Source of the DNA: SB15 sp964639245
GTDB lineage: Bacteria; Chloroflexota; Anaerolineae; Aggregatilineales; J027
Assembly: GCA_964639245.1 (NCBI GenBank)
Contig: CAZXCU010000006.1
Coordinates: 62,001 to 126,000 of the forward strand
Length of the DNA: 64,000 nt
Reading direction: 5' to 3'
The first letter of the stretch is position 1. Each line of letters opens with the position of its first letter. Under the pieces are notes generated by a model, which saw nothing but the letters and a program-made list of their open reading frames with translations, was not told the DNA's origin and ran no database searches. This document shows positions 40,755 through 50,253 of the stretch, in pieces. Position numbers and translations under genes: made by a program.

Positions 40755-41039
40755 ATGAACGATCAGGAACGTCTCAAACTGGCGGAACACCTTGCTGGTA
40801 TGAAATTTGGTCGCGCCCGCAGTGAAATTCGTCGGCTTGACCCGGATGCAAATTTGCGCTATTTCCGCAATTCTTTCGGGACACGGCGCTGGCATACCGC
40901 CTATGAACTGCCGAATGAAGGCATTAAAGTAACCTTAGTGGAACAAGCCGAAGAAAAACCCATCGCAGACTCGCACTTGGTACGGATGACACCGGTTTAT
41001 GTAGAAGCGATTGTGGAAAATTTACCGAATCGCGGTTAG
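40755..41039 (+). CDS. Small protein of unknown function
   Basis: A 94-residue basic protein (MNDQERLKLAEHLAGMKFGRARSEIRRLDPDANLRYFRNSFGTRRWH...). AAGGAG lies 6 bases before the ATG, a strong translation signal. The C-terminal half contains two beta strands (KVTLVEQAEE, VRMTPVYVEAIVENLP). No family is recognised. It is convergent with the zinc-ribbon gene, overlapping it by 4 bases. Confidence 0.72.
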   Translation: MNDQERLKLAEHLAGMKFGRARSEIRRLDPDANLRYFRNSFGTRRWHTAYELPNEGIKVTLVEQAEEKPIADSHLVRMTPVYVEAIVENLPNRG

Positions 41040-41275
41040 CTAATCCAATCGCGGCGGGCGCTGTCCCAATAGCGATGCTGGTAGCTGGTTTTGCATGTCC
41101 GACAAATTTTGGCGCTGTCTACCTGACCCGATTCTCGCCATTTAAACCGCACAGTGGTCAGGTGACGGCTACATGTCGGATTATGACACACGGGGCAGTA
41201 ATCGCCACTGGCTAAATCGGCTTCTACAGGGGTGGTATTGGTACTGTTGCAAATGGTACAACTCGGTACACTCAT
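41036..41275 (-). CDS. Small zinc-ribbon-like protein
   Basis: A 79-residue protein with several Cys pairs: CTIC (residues 6-9), CPVC (about 27-30), a Cys/His pair in CSRHL and CRTC near the end. This is a zinc-binding ribbon arrangement seen in many small prokaryotic proteins. I chose the ATG at 41275; a further in-frame Met lies 6 codons upstream. Function is unknown; DNA, RNA or protein binding are all possible. Confidence 0.7.
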   Translation of the reverse strand: MSVPSCTICNSTNTTPVEADLASGDYCPVCHNPTCSRHLTTVRFKWRESGQVDSAKICRTCKTSYQHRYWDSARRDWIS

Positions 41276-41336
41276 ATTTTCATTATTCCACAAAAATTAA
41301 CCCCAAAACAACCCACGTTTACCTGACCTTCCAAAG

Positions 41337-41365
41337 TTCGCACTCCGCTTTATAAACACTATAAT
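41337..41365 (+). promoter_or_regulatory. Promoter of the Ser/Thr kinase operon
   Basis: TTCGCA (41337-41342), a 17-base spacer and a perfect TATAAT (41360-41365) precede the first kinase ATG by 24 bases, with AAGG between. Transcription start is predicted near 41372. Confidence 0.6.
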
Positions 41366-41389
41366 AGACACTATGCGAAGGTAACACAC

Positions 41390-42472
41390 ATGAGCGACCA
41401 TCGGCTGATTCATAACCGATTCGAGATAGACAAAATTATCGGGCGTGGGGGGAATGGCAATGTCTACCGCGCAATCGATTTAGATTCCAAACAGCCTGTG
41501 GCGATTAAATCCCTTAAAAGTGATATTTTATTAGAAGAACCCACGCTTTTAGCCCGTTTTTTACAAGAAGCCGAACTGCTGCGCCAGCTCAACCACCCGA
41601 ATATCATCAAAATTATTGAAAATGTGCATGAGGGTGATGAATATTTTCTGGTCATGGATTATGTAGAAGGTGGGTCGCTGAAGGATTTATTGGCAAAAAC
41701 GCCCCAACTGCCTGTGGAGCAGGTGCTACAAATCGGGTTAGATATTGCCGATGCGCTCACCCGCGCCCACCGCCTCAAAATTATTCATCGGGACATCAAA
41801 CCTTCAAATATTTTGGTGGACAAACAAGGGCGGCCTTACCTGACCGATTTTGGTGTAGCACGGATTGCCGACAGTGGCATCATCACCAAAACGGGCGATT
41901 TGATCGGCACAACCGCCTATCTCAGTCCCGAAGTGTTGACCGGTGAAACCGCCGACCCACGCGCTGATATTTGGTCGTTGGGCATCGTCTTTTTTGAAAT
42001 GCTGGCGGAGCGACGACCTTTTGATGAAGAACAGCAAGTTGCCATATTGGTCTCTATTTTGAACAAACCCCTGCCCGATTTACACCGATTGCGTCCCGAT
42101 GCCCCATCTGAACTGGTGCAGTTGATTACCCAGATGCTCGAAAAAGACCGTGACAAACGGATTGCCAGTGTGCGGCAGGTGGGGGTTCAACTTGAAACAC
42201 TCATTGAGGGTTTGGACACTAAAATTCGGAAAAGTTTGCCCAGTGGCGGGGTGAATATGGGAGTCTCGCGTTTTCCCCCGGCAACGGCAACAGAAAGCCT
42301 CTCGCGGCGTGTCAGCACCGAAGAAGAAAAAGCGATTCTGAATTTTAAACGCCGCATCGGGTGTATGATTATCCTATTGTTGGCAGCGCTCACCCTAATA
42401 GTGTTGCTGCTGGCATTACTCGCTTTTAGTCAATCCGACTCTGCCTATATTTCCGCCCCGGTTTTCTGGTAG
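41390..42472 (+). CDS. Ser/Thr protein kinase with C-terminal membrane anchor
   Basis: A 360-residue Hanks-type kinase: glycine loop GRGGNGNVY, Lys40 in VAIK, HRDIKPSN with catalytic Asp135, DFGVARI (153-159) and APE-like SPEVL. The kinase domain spans about 8-275. A single membrane helix lies near 332-352 (MIILLLAALTLIVLLLALLA), with almost nothing outside, so unlike its two neighbours it has no sensor domain. It heads an operon of three kinases and a membrane protein. Confidence 0.94.
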   Translation: MSDHRLIHNRFEIDKIIGRGGNGNVYRAIDLDSKQPVAIKSLKSDILLEEPTLLARFLQEAELLRQLNHPNIIKIIENVHEGDEYFLVMDYVEGGSLKDLLAKTPQLPVEQVLQIGLDIADALTRAHRLKIIHRDIKPSNILVDKQGRPYLTDFGVARIADSGIITKTGDLIGTTAYLSPEVLTGETADPRADIWSLGIVFFEMLAERRPFDEEQQVAILVSILNKPLPDLHRLRPDAPSELVQLITQMLEKDRDKRIASVRQVGVQLETLIEGLDTKIRKSLPSGGVNMGVSRFPPATATESLSRRVSTEEEKAILNFKRRIGCMIILLLAALTLIVLLLALLAFSQSDSAYISAPVFW

Positions 42473-42554
42473 GAATTACAGTGTCGCACAACCTTTTTAA
42501 GAGTAAAATAACCTTGCCACTAACGGATGAATAGACGAGAGAGTTTTGAGCAGT

Positions 42555-45176
42555 ATGAGTCAGGTGATAGCAGAACGGTTTGAAATACAGGAAATTATCG
42601 GTCAGGGGGGGATGGGAACGGTTTACAAGGGGCATGACCGCCAAACCGGAGAGACCGTCGCCATCAAAACCATTAAACGGGAAGTTTTGCTGGAAGATCC
42701 AGAGTTGATTGAGCGGTTTGAGCGTGAAGGGGAAGCCCTTCGCCAGCTTAATCACCCGAACATCGTTAAGATGATTGCTGCTATACATGAAAATGGGGTC
42801 AACTATTTAGTTTTAGAATATGTGGATGGCGGGTCACTGCTGGATTTGCTGCGTGAGACTCCCCAACTGCCCCTCGAAAAAATTCTTCATATTGGCCTCG
42901 ATTTGGCGGATGCGCTGACCCGCGCTCACCGTTTGAAAATCATCCACCGCGATATTAAGCCTGCCAACGTCTTGTTAGGCAAAGACGGGACACCCCGCCT
43001 CACCGATTTTGGGGTTGCCCGCATCAGCAAAAACACCACCGGAACGATTACCAAAACAGGAGCGGTAGTAGGCACATTTTCATACCTTAGCCCGGAAGCG
43101 TGCGAAGGCAAACGGATTGATGCCCGCACCGATATTTGGTCGTTTGGGGTGATGCTCTATGAAATGCTGGCGGGACGGCGGCCTTATGAATCGGACTCAC
43201 AAACCGCCGTTTTGCTGGACATCATGACCAAACCCGTGCCAGATATTTTTGAATTTCGTTCCGATACCCCGCCGCAGTTTGCCATGTTGCTGCTCAAGAT
43301 GCTGGAAAAAGACAAAGATAATCGTATTTCCAGTGTGCGATTGGTGGGGGCAGAACTTGAAAATATGCTGGAAAACTTTGACACCGCCATTCGGAGTCGG
43401 GTTGCCACAGGGGAATTTTCGCGTTTTTCGGCTGCACCCCCGACCCCATCCTCATCCCAACCGATTACTTGGGAAGGCGCGACCATCACCCCTAGTTCAA
43501 CACCCTCCGGGGTCAATCCCCATGCGACAGTTGCCCCCACGCCGACTCAGCCACCCCCTGTGATACCCCCCCCGGCCCAATCTTCCCGATGGGGAGTGAT
43601 GGGTGGCATTCTGGCACTTTTAGCCGTGATGATTGGCATTGGGGCATTTTTGGTGCTGGGCGGTGGAGAGGATAACAGCAGTGAAGAGTCATCTGCCCCC
43701 CCCGCCCCAACGTTCACGGTAACGCCTTCAGTGCTGCTGGTGGAGCCAGTTGCCGAAGATGAAAATTTGATTCTGGTTGCCGACTTGGAACAATTGGGCA
43801 GCGAAACACAAGATGTGAAGCGCTTTATTCTGGAAGATTTGACCAACCGCTTAGAAACAGGTGCGCCCATCGCCAAAATTCGTATTCGCAGTTATGCGGC
43901 AGTCATCACTTCCGAAGCACAGGCGATTGAAGCTGCCGAAGCCAATAACGCGCATCTGGTGGTCTGGGGCAATTACGACGAAGAATTGATTACCCTGAAC
44001 ATCAGCGCGGGGGTGGTTGAAACCAACGTGTTTAACCGCACGCAAATCGAAAAAAGCATCGGGGTTCAATACCGCTTGGAAGATGTCCGCCGCGAATCGC
44101 TAGCGCTGCCCGTGCTAGGCTCACTGACGCTGGTACATACCTTTGAAGACCGCACCTACGATGCAGCGATCATGCTGATTGTGATGGAGCCTTTGTCGGA
44201 ACAACAGGTAACACCCAAGCTGGTCAGTGCGGGGGTGAGTGCGAATTTACAGCGCTACTATGTAGATTATTATGCCGACTCTGAAAATAGCATTGAGGAA
44301 ATGGATCAAGCACTGACGATTGAACCGAGTTTTGCCCTGCTTTACAGCCAGCGTGGAAGTTTGCTCCAGCGTATTGGCAAATTTGAAGAAGCTGAACGCG
44401 ATTTAAATACAGCGCTGCGTTTGAGCAACGAACAATGGTCAGTTCCCTATATTGTTCTCTCGAATAATGAATCCTTGCAGGGCGATACCGAAGGGGCGAT
44501 TACCTACCTTGACCAAGCGCTGGAATTAAACCCCAACGATTGGTTTTCGCTCAGTTTGCGTGGCGGGTTGTATTATCTGGATAAAAATTATGAACGTGCC
44601 AAAGAAGATTACGACAGCGCTATTGCCATCGACCCGCCTTCGGGGTTGCCCTATGTGTTTGCCAATATTTTGGCGATTCGAGAAGGTCGTTTAAATGACT
44701 CGATTGAAATGCTCAATGTGGTGTTGACTGAATTCCCTGACCCAACCATTTTAAGCCGACTAGCCGGAACACTGGCGGGGGGCGAAGATAACAGCAACCA
44801 ATATTTCAGCCTGACGCTTTCCGCCTTTGCCAATATGGTACTGGGGCAATATGAAGCAGCAATTGTAGACGCGGAAGAAGCCATTGAAATTCAAGGGGAT
44901 TTGGCGGATTTGTACTTGCTCAAAGGTGTGGCTTACTGCTCACTTGAAGATTTTGCCGCCGCCGAAGAAACCTACACCCAGGGTATTGAGATTGAGCCAG
45001 ATTTTACCATTCTTTACCTGCTGCGGGCAGAAGTGCGGAATAAACAGGCCAATTTAGCTGGCGCGTTGGAAGATTTCAGTGTTGCACAGGAAAGCGAAAT
45101 CTGGCCGAATGTGGAGGCTATTCTGGGAGAAGAAGGCGCGGACTCTTTAGGCTGCAATACATTTTTTGGCGGTTAA
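42555..45176 (+). CDS. Receptor-type Ser/Thr kinase with extracytoplasmic TPR domain (copy 1)
   Basis: An 873-residue protein: kinase domain (about 8-270; Lys38 in VAIK, Asp133 in HRDIKPAN, DFG 151-153), a Pro/Ser/Thr-rich juxtamembrane stretch, a membrane helix near residue 350 (WGVMGGILALLAVMIGIGAF) and a sensor part. That part has a domain of about 140 residues, recognisable from LILVADLE...LVVWGNYD, followed by tetratricopeptide repeats (for example FALLYSQRGSLLQRIGKFEEAERDL, NWFSLSLRGGLYYLDKNYE, ADLYLLKGVAYCSLEDFAAA). It ends with a CxxFF motif, also found in copy 2. It is 54% through the operon; ligand is unknown. TTG at 42546 is an alternative start. Confidence 0.93.
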   Translation: MSQVIAERFEIQEIIGQGGMGTVYKGHDRQTGETVAIKTIKREVLLEDPELIERFEREGEALRQLNHPNIVKMIAAIHENGVNYLVLEYVDGGSLLDLLRETPQLPLEKILHIGLDLADALTRAHRLKIIHRDIKPANVLLGKDGTPRLTDFGVARISKNTTGTITKTGAVVGTFSYLSPEACEGKRIDARTDIWSFGVMLYEMLAGRRPYESDSQTAVLLDIMTKPVPDIFEFRSDTPPQFAMLLLKMLEKDKDNRISSVRLVGAELENMLENFDTAIRSRVATGEFSRFSAAPPTPSSSQPITWEGATITPSSTPSGVNPHATVAPTPTQPPPVIPPPAQSSRWGVMGGILALLAVMIGIGAFLVLGGGEDNSSEESSAPPAPTFTVTPSVLLVEPVAEDENLILVADLEQLGSETQDVKRFILEDLTNRLETGAPIAKIRIRSYAAVITSEAQAIEAAEANNAHLVVWGNYDEELITLNISAGVVETNVFNRTQIEKSIGVQYRLEDVRRESLALPVLGSLTLVHTFEDRTYDAAIMLIVMEPLSEQQVTPKLVSAGVSANLQRYYVDYYADSENSIEEMDQALTIEPSFALLYSQRGSLLQRIGKFEEAERDLNTALRLSNEQWSVPYIVLSNNESLQGDTEGAITYLDQALELNPNDWFSLSLRGGLYYLDKNYERAKEDYDSAIAIDPPSGLPYVFANILAIREGRLNDSIEMLNVVLTEFPDPTILSRLAGTLAGGEDNSNQYFSLTLSAFANMVLGQYEAAIVDAEEAIEIQGDLADLYLLKGVAYCSLEDFAAAEETYTQGIEIEPDFTILYLLRAEVRNKQANLAGALEDFSVAQESEIWPNVEAILGEEGADSLGCNTFFGG

Positions 45177-45200
45177 TGAGATTAACGGAAAGAGGGTTTG

Positions 45201-47807
45201 ATGGAACGCATCGCGGGACGTTACGACATTGAGACGATGCTCGGTTATGGAGGGATGGGAGAAGTCTATCGAGCGATGGATACTGTCCTTAACCAGCATG
45301 TCGCCATCAAACTGCTCAAACCGGAAATCATGGAAGACACGCCAGACATTCTGGAACGCTTTGAGCGCGAAGGCGAAGCCCTGCGGCGTTTGAATCACCC
45401 CAATATTGTCAAAATGTTGGCTTCGGTGCAGGAAAACGGCAAGCATTACCTCATCATGGAATATGTCGGTGGGGGCAATCTGCAACATTTGCTCCGTCAA
45501 GAAGCCCAACTGCCCGTGCAGCGGATGTTAGAAATCTCGCTGGATTTAGCCGATGCCCTCACCCGCGCTCACCGTCTTAAAATTATTCATCGGGACATCA
45601 AACCCGCGAATGTGCTGCTGGCAGAAGATGGCACACCCCGCCTCACCGATTTCGGAGTTGCCCGTATTGGAGACCGCACACGCATGACCCAAACGGGGTC
45701 GCTGGTGGGGACTTACGCCTACCTTAGCCCGGAAGCCTGTCGGGGGGAATCGTTGGATGAACGCGCCGATATTTGGGCGTTTGGCATTATGATGTACGAA
45801 ATGTTGGCGGGGATACGTCCATTTGATTCCGACCAGCCTGCCGCGATTATTTTCAAAATCATGTCCGACCCTGTACCGAACTTACAGGATATTCGCCCCG
45901 ATGTTCCGGCTGAGTTGATGCGGTTGATTTATGAAATGCTGGAAAAAGAACGCGATTTACGCATCAGCAGTGTGCGCGAAGTGGGGTCACGGCTTGAAAA
46001 ACTCATCCGTAGTTTGGACGACGGGGAAGGGCTGCCGCAATCCCGTTTTACTTCGCCTACCCCCACAAACATCACCCCCCAGCGAATGCCCACGGCGAAC
46101 AGCGTGGGGTTTAAATCATTTCTGGATAAACCGCTTGAACCGCTGCCCGGTGACACCGCCATTTCTGAATCAATGATTACCTTACAAGCAGCACGGCGAC
46201 GGCAAAGTATTTCGCTGGTGGTCGGGATTCTTATTACGCTCGTGGTGATTGCGGCGGTTGTATTTTTGACCCGTCCAGAAGAACGCGGAAAAGACGGGCC
46301 ACCCCCACCCCCGCCTAATGAGGGAGCAGAAATCACCCTCGTCGAACCCGTGGCGGACAATGAATATATGGTACTGGTCGCGGATTTAGAGCGCTTAGAA
46401 GGTGAAACGCTCCCGGTTGCCCGTTTGTTGACCCAAGAGTTGGCTGGCACACTAGAAAATGATGTACCTTTTTCCAATTATCGGGTGCGTGCCTACCCCC
46501 ATATCATCACTACGCCCCAGCAAGCCACGACAGTAGCAGAGGCAAACAAGGCAGTGATCATCGTCTGGGGCAATTACACCTCCAATGGAATCAACCTAGA
46601 ATTGCAGATCGGGGCGGTGGATGCGTTTGAAAATATTGATACCGACATTTTTCCCCGTGACATGCTGGAACGCACAACCAACATCTCTGTTAAATTAGAG
46701 GATGTGCAAACCGAATCTATTGCACCCATGATTATCCGTATGGCGCAAACCCTCGAAACCGTCAATGGCAACACCTTTGGTCTGATTCGGAATCTGGTCA
46801 TTCTGGATGAACTCGCGGTGACACCTGCCCAAATTGAAGGCAGCGGAGTCGCGGTGCAGGTGCAGCGTTTTTTTGAATACTATCTGGATGATACCGCCCG
46901 TGCAGTGCAAGAAATTGATGAAGGTATTCGTTTAGATGCGGCGGATAACCCGATTTTGTATTCCATGCGCGGTATTGGTAATGAACGGATTGGCGAGTCG
47001 GAACGAGCGCGGACAGATTCTGAAACCGCTCAGCGCCTCACGGGGGGGAAGTGGGTTGTTCCGATTATTGCGATGGGTAACCACGCTTTTTACATCGAAA
47101 ATGACCTCGATCAAGCCATCTGGGAGTACAGCCAAGCCATTGATTTACAACCCAACAACTGGTTTTTCTATACTTTTCGTGGCGTGATGTACTACCTTGC
47201 CCACGATTTTGGCGCAGCCCGCACCGATTTAGACCGTGCGATTGAACTTCAACCGCAAAGCAACTGGCCTTATATTTATGCGTCGTTGATTGCACTACGG
47301 GATGGTCGTGTAACAGATGGGCAAAATTACGCTACCATTGTTGTTCGAGATTTTGCCGACCCCACCCTTGCCAATCGGGCTATTCAGACATTCTACGGTG
47401 GGGCAGCCTCCGATTTAGCAGGATTGACCTTTTCAGCCGGCGGGAATATGTTGTTAGGGCGCTATAACGATGTGCTAGCCGATGTTGAAGCCGCCCTGCA
47501 AATTACTGAAAGTGTCTCGGAGCTTTATTTAATGCAAGGCTTTGCCTACTGCAACCTAGAAGACTATGAAGCTGCCGAAAGTGCCTACAGCAAGGCGATT
47601 GAACTCGACCCGGATTTTGCCCTGCTATATTTGCTGCGTTCGGAAGCACAACTGCGCCAGCCCAACAAATTGCAGGCCGCACTTGCCGATTTAGAAAAAG
47701 CCCGCAGTTACGATCTGGGAGCCGAATTTACTGCGCTGATTGAAGCGGGGCAAACTGGCAACATGTCCTGTAAGAATTTCTTTGACACTGTTTTGGAGAC
47801 CAATTGA
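45201..47807 (+). CDS. Receptor-type Ser/Thr kinase with extracytoplasmic TPR domain (copy 2)
   Basis: An 868-residue paralogue of the preceding gene with the same architecture: kinase domain (Lys37, Asp132, DFG 150-152), membrane helix near residue 340 (ISLVVGILITLVVIAAVVFL), a middle domain with MVLVADLE and VIIVWGNYT, then TPR repeats (NWFFYTFRGVMYYLAHDFGAARTDL, SELYLMQGFAYCNLEDYEAAES) and a terminal MSCKNFF. AGAGGG lies 4 bases before the ATG. It lies 24 bases after copy 1 and overlaps the next gene by 4 bases, so it is co-transcribed with both. Confidence 0.93.
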   Translation: MERIAGRYDIETMLGYGGMGEVYRAMDTVLNQHVAIKLLKPEIMEDTPDILERFEREGEALRRLNHPNIVKMLASVQENGKHYLIMEYVGGGNLQHLLRQEAQLPVQRMLEISLDLADALTRAHRLKIIHRDIKPANVLLAEDGTPRLTDFGVARIGDRTRMTQTGSLVGTYAYLSPEACRGESLDERADIWAFGIMMYEMLAGIRPFDSDQPAAIIFKIMSDPVPNLQDIRPDVPAELMRLIYEMLEKERDLRISSVREVGSRLEKLIRSLDDGEGLPQSRFTSPTPTNITPQRMPTANSVGFKSFLDKPLEPLPGDTAISESMITLQAARRRQSISLVVGILITLVVIAAVVFLTRPEERGKDGPPPPPPNEGAEITLVEPVADNEYMVLVADLERLEGETLPVARLLTQELAGTLENDVPFSNYRVRAYPHIITTPQQATTVAEANKAVIIVWGNYTSNGINLELQIGAVDAFENIDTDIFPRDMLERTTNISVKLEDVQTESIAPMIIRMAQTLETVNGNTFGLIRNLVILDELAVTPAQIEGSGVAVQVQRFFEYYLDDTARAVQEIDEGIRLDAADNPILYSMRGIGNERIGESERARTDSETAQRLTGGKWVVPIIAMGNHAFYIENDLDQAIWEYSQAIDLQPNNWFFYTFRGVMYYLAHDFGAARTDLDRAIELQPQSNWPYIYASLIALRDGRVTDGQNYATIVVRDFADPTLANRAIQTFYGGAASDLAGLTFSAGGNMLLGRYNDVLADVEAALQITESVSELYLMQGFAYCNLEDYEAAESAYSKAIELDPDFALLYLLRSEAQLRQPNKLQAALADLEKARSYDLGAEFTALIEAGQTGNMSCKNFFDTVLETN

Positions 47808-48910
47808 CCACTACCAATATCCCTCAATTTGATGTACTTGAGGAAGAAAAGCCTTTAACTGAAGCGGAACGCAACGCCATGCGTGCCTATTTGCAACGCT
47901 GTGAAGTTCGTACCTCTACTTTGCATCGGATTGCGACGGCATTTGTGGGCGGCGCGGGGTTGATGCTGCTCATCCCCATCTTTTTTAAAGATGTCATTGA
48001 TACGCTCATTGAAGTGCTGCTGCAAAATGCCCACAATCAATTTCCCGAACTTGGCAGCACACCGGGCATTATTTTAACGGGACTCATGTTTGCTTTCATT
48101 GCCTATCCTTTAACTCTCTCGCTGGTCATTCCCGTTTACGCGATTTACCTGCTGCTCAAGGATATCATCCATTTTTATTTCACCATTTACATGCCCGGTT
48201 TTCATCATGACTTGGTGAATCCGACCTTTGCGCTACCCGGTATCACCTTCGCGCCGGATGAATCGCCGCGCATCAAACGCGAAATCATGCGCTATCAATA
48301 CATACATGAACACATGGATTACATGATGCCGTTCAGCGAAGGACGGCGCGAACTTTACTTTGACCGCCTCATTGAAAATACCGATGGACATATCATTCCC
48401 CCCTCCCGTGAGGTAGAAAAATTACGGGCAGAAGGCTGTCTCATTGAGGACAACGGCACCAAAGACATCAACCGCTTTAATGCTGCCTTCGGGATAGCTC
48501 GCAGTCTTGACCGCACGCTGATTCAAGAAGTTGCTCTAACAGAAATGCTGCTGGTACGCCATATTTTGTATTTACGGCGTATCGTGCTGCGCTATGCCAA
48601 AACCTTGCTCATGTTCATCTGGACAGCCCTCATCGCCTTTTTGATGCTGCCCTTTTTGCACGACAACCGCATGAATATTTTTCTTGTCCTCTCGATTGGC
48701 TACTTTGTCTGGTCGTTATCCGTCATGCCCATCATGCGCCAACCGATTGGCTGGATTTACCGCCACCGCTTTGACCAGATGAATCTCCAGCATGTGGATT
48801 CGCAATTAACGCTCTTGGAACGGAAGGTGGTGTGGTTTTGCTATTTTGCCATTCCCATGTCCGGTATTGCACTCATATTGGCACTGGCTTCCACGCTGTT
48901 TAATGATTAA
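47804..48910 (+). CDS. Polytopic membrane protein of the kinase operon, unknown function
   Basis: A 368-residue protein with about five to six membrane helices (near residues 46-65, 88-125, 265-285, 292-312, 345-365) and a central soluble region (about 130-255) rich in charged residues. Its TTG start overlaps the kinase stop (TTGA), with TTGGAGAC as ribosome-binding site. No family is recognised. Being coupled to the kinase-TPR gene, it is the best candidate for a substrate or signalling partner of the kinases. Confidence 0.78.
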   Translation: MTTTNIPQFDVLEEEKPLTEAERNAMRAYLQRCEVRTSTLHRIATAFVGGAGLMLLIPIFFKDVIDTLIEVLLQNAHNQFPELGSTPGIILTGLMFAFIAYPLTLSLVIPVYAIYLLLKDIIHFYFTIYMPGFHHDLVNPTFALPGITFAPDESPRIKREIMRYQYIHEHMDYMMPFSEGRRELYFDRLIENTDGHIIPPSREVEKLRAEGCLIEDNGTKDINRFNAAFGIARSLDRTLIQEVALTEMLLVRHILYLRRIVLRYAKTLLMFIWTALIAFLMLPFLHDNRMNIFLVLSIGYFVWSLSVMPIMRQPIGWIYRHRFDQMNLQHVDSQLTLLERKVVWFCYFAIPMSGIALILALASTLFND

Positions 48911-48916
48911 ATCCCC

Positions 48917-48961
48917 CTCCATTCGGCAAATTTCGCCATTGCAGCGAAAATGCTAATGGAG
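48917..48961 (+). terminator. Two-part hairpin after the kinase operon
   Basis: CTCCATT/AATGGAG forms the outer stem and TTTCGC/GCGAAA the inner stem, starting 6 bases after the last stop. No U-tract follows, so it is a probable but weak terminator. A further imperfect inverted repeat TTGAGAACT/AGTTCTTAA (48975-49013) lies before the next gene. Confidence 0.45.
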
Positions 48962-49040
48962 ATTTAACGCGCCATTGAGAACTTATTATTTTTCCTCACG
49001 TATTAGTTCTTAACACACAGTAGATAAGAGAGTAATCACC

Positions 49041-50207
49041 ATGCGAATCATTGTACATACGGGCAAGGGCGGGGTGGGCAAAACCAGCATCTCGGCAGCA
49101 ACTGCGCTGCGTTGCGCGGAACTGGGACTAAAAACCATCGTCATCAGCACCGACAGCGCTCATTCCCTTGCCGATTCCCTTGATGTCAAAATTGGGCCTG
49201 AACCCATCCAACTAATGGAAAATTTGTGGGCGCAAGAAGTGGATGCCCGCTACTCGATGGACAAATATTGGGGGCGCATCCAGAAATACTTGCTGCAATT
49301 GATGGCACAGCGCGGTGTGGAAGAAATTGTGGCGGAAGAAGTGACCATTTTGCCCGGTTTGGAAGAAGGGGCGCAACTCCTCTGGATTAACCAATATGCC
49401 CAAGAAGGCAAATTTGATGTCCTCGTTGTGGATGCTGCCCCCACTGCCGAAACCTTACGCTTGTTGAGCTTGCCGGAGGCTTCGCGCTGGTGGGTACAAA
49501 AAATCATCAATCTGGCACGCGGGATGGGTTGGATGCTGCGTCCGTTCAAACCCCTGCTCAAAACCGAAATGCCCGATAAGGAAGAATTGGACAATATCGA
49601 AAGCCTGTTTGATGCGCTGGATAATGTCCGCAATATTCTTGCTGACCCAACCCGCAGCACCATGCGTTTGGTTATCAATGCAGAAAAAATGGTCATCAAA
49701 GAAACACAGCGTACCTACACCTATCTCAATTTGTATGGCTATACTACAGACGCGGTGCTAATTAACCGTGTGATTCCGCAGGAAGTCAACGACCCCTATT
49801 TTGCGGCATGGAAGGATTTGCAGCAGAAAAATATGGCCTATATTCAAGAGGCTTTTGGCGATTTACCCGCCTTCAAAGCCCCCTTGTTCAACCGAGATGT
49901 GAACGGCCTAGACTCCCTGCGCCTGCTGGCCGATGAACTCTACGGGGACAAAAATCCGGCGGACATTCTATTCAAGGGTTTGACACATGAAATTCAGTCG
50001 CTCGGCAATGGTAGTTATGTCTTGAGTGTACCATTACCTTTCGCTGATAAAAATGATATGGATGTGTACCGTTCAGCCGATGAATTGACCTTGCGAGTCG
50101 GGCCATATCGCCGCAATATCGTTCTACCAAATTCGCTGTGGAATTTAGAAATAGGGGAAGCCAAGTTTGTCGAGTCTGAACTCCGTATCAAATTCTCACC
50201 CGCTTAA
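49041..50207 (+). CDS. ArsA/TRC40-family ATPase with crystallin-like C-terminal domain
   Basis: A 388-residue ATPase: deviant Walker A HTGKGGVGKTS (about residues 6-16), switch I STDSAHSLADSLD, and VVDAAPTAETLRLLSLP (switch II). The last 80 residues (LSVPLPFADKNDMDVYRSADELTLRVGPYRRNIVLP) form the HSP20-like beta domain common to ArsA homologues of Chloroflexota and cyanobacteria. No arsB, arsC or arsenite-sensing regulator is nearby, so arsenic resistance is doubtful; protein targeting or another chaperone-like role is more likely. It is followed by the ABC1 kinase. Confidence 0.88.
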   Translation: MRIIVHTGKGGVGKTSISAATALRCAELGLKTIVISTDSAHSLADSLDVKIGPEPIQLMENLWAQEVDARYSMDKYWGRIQKYLLQLMAQRGVEEIVAEEVTILPGLEEGAQLLWINQYAQEGKFDVLVVDAAPTAETLRLLSLPEASRWWVQKIINLARGMGWMLRPFKPLLKTEMPDKEELDNIESLFDALDNVRNILADPTRSTMRLVINAEKMVIKETQRTYTYLNLYGYTTDAVLINRVIPQEVNDPYFAAWKDLQQKNMAYIQEAFGDLPAFKAPLFNRDVNGLDSLRLLADELYGDKNPADILFKGLTHEIQSLGNGSYVLSVPLPFADKNDMDVYRSADELTLRVGPYRRNIVLPNSLWNLEIGEAKFVESELRIKFSPA

Positions 50208-50215
50208 CCATCTGA

Positions 50216-50253
50216 TTCAGCCGATGGAGTCCGCCGCGACTCCATCGGCTGAA
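50216..50253 (+). repeat. 16-bp perfect hairpin covering the ABC1 kinase start codon
   Basis: TTCAGCCGATGGAGTC (50216-50231) and GACTCCATCGGCTGAA (50238-50253) are perfect complements with loop CGCCGC. The ATG of the ABC1 gene (50224) lies inside the left arm. It may end the ArsA transcript, or fold in the mRNA and control translation; only ATTT follows, so a U-tract is missing. Confidence 0.75.

Noticed and set aside
49041..50207. Arsenite-export ATPase (true ArsA) assignment
   Set aside because: No arsB, arsC or arsR lies nearby, and the single-domain form with an HSP20-like tail matches a different ArsA-like group.
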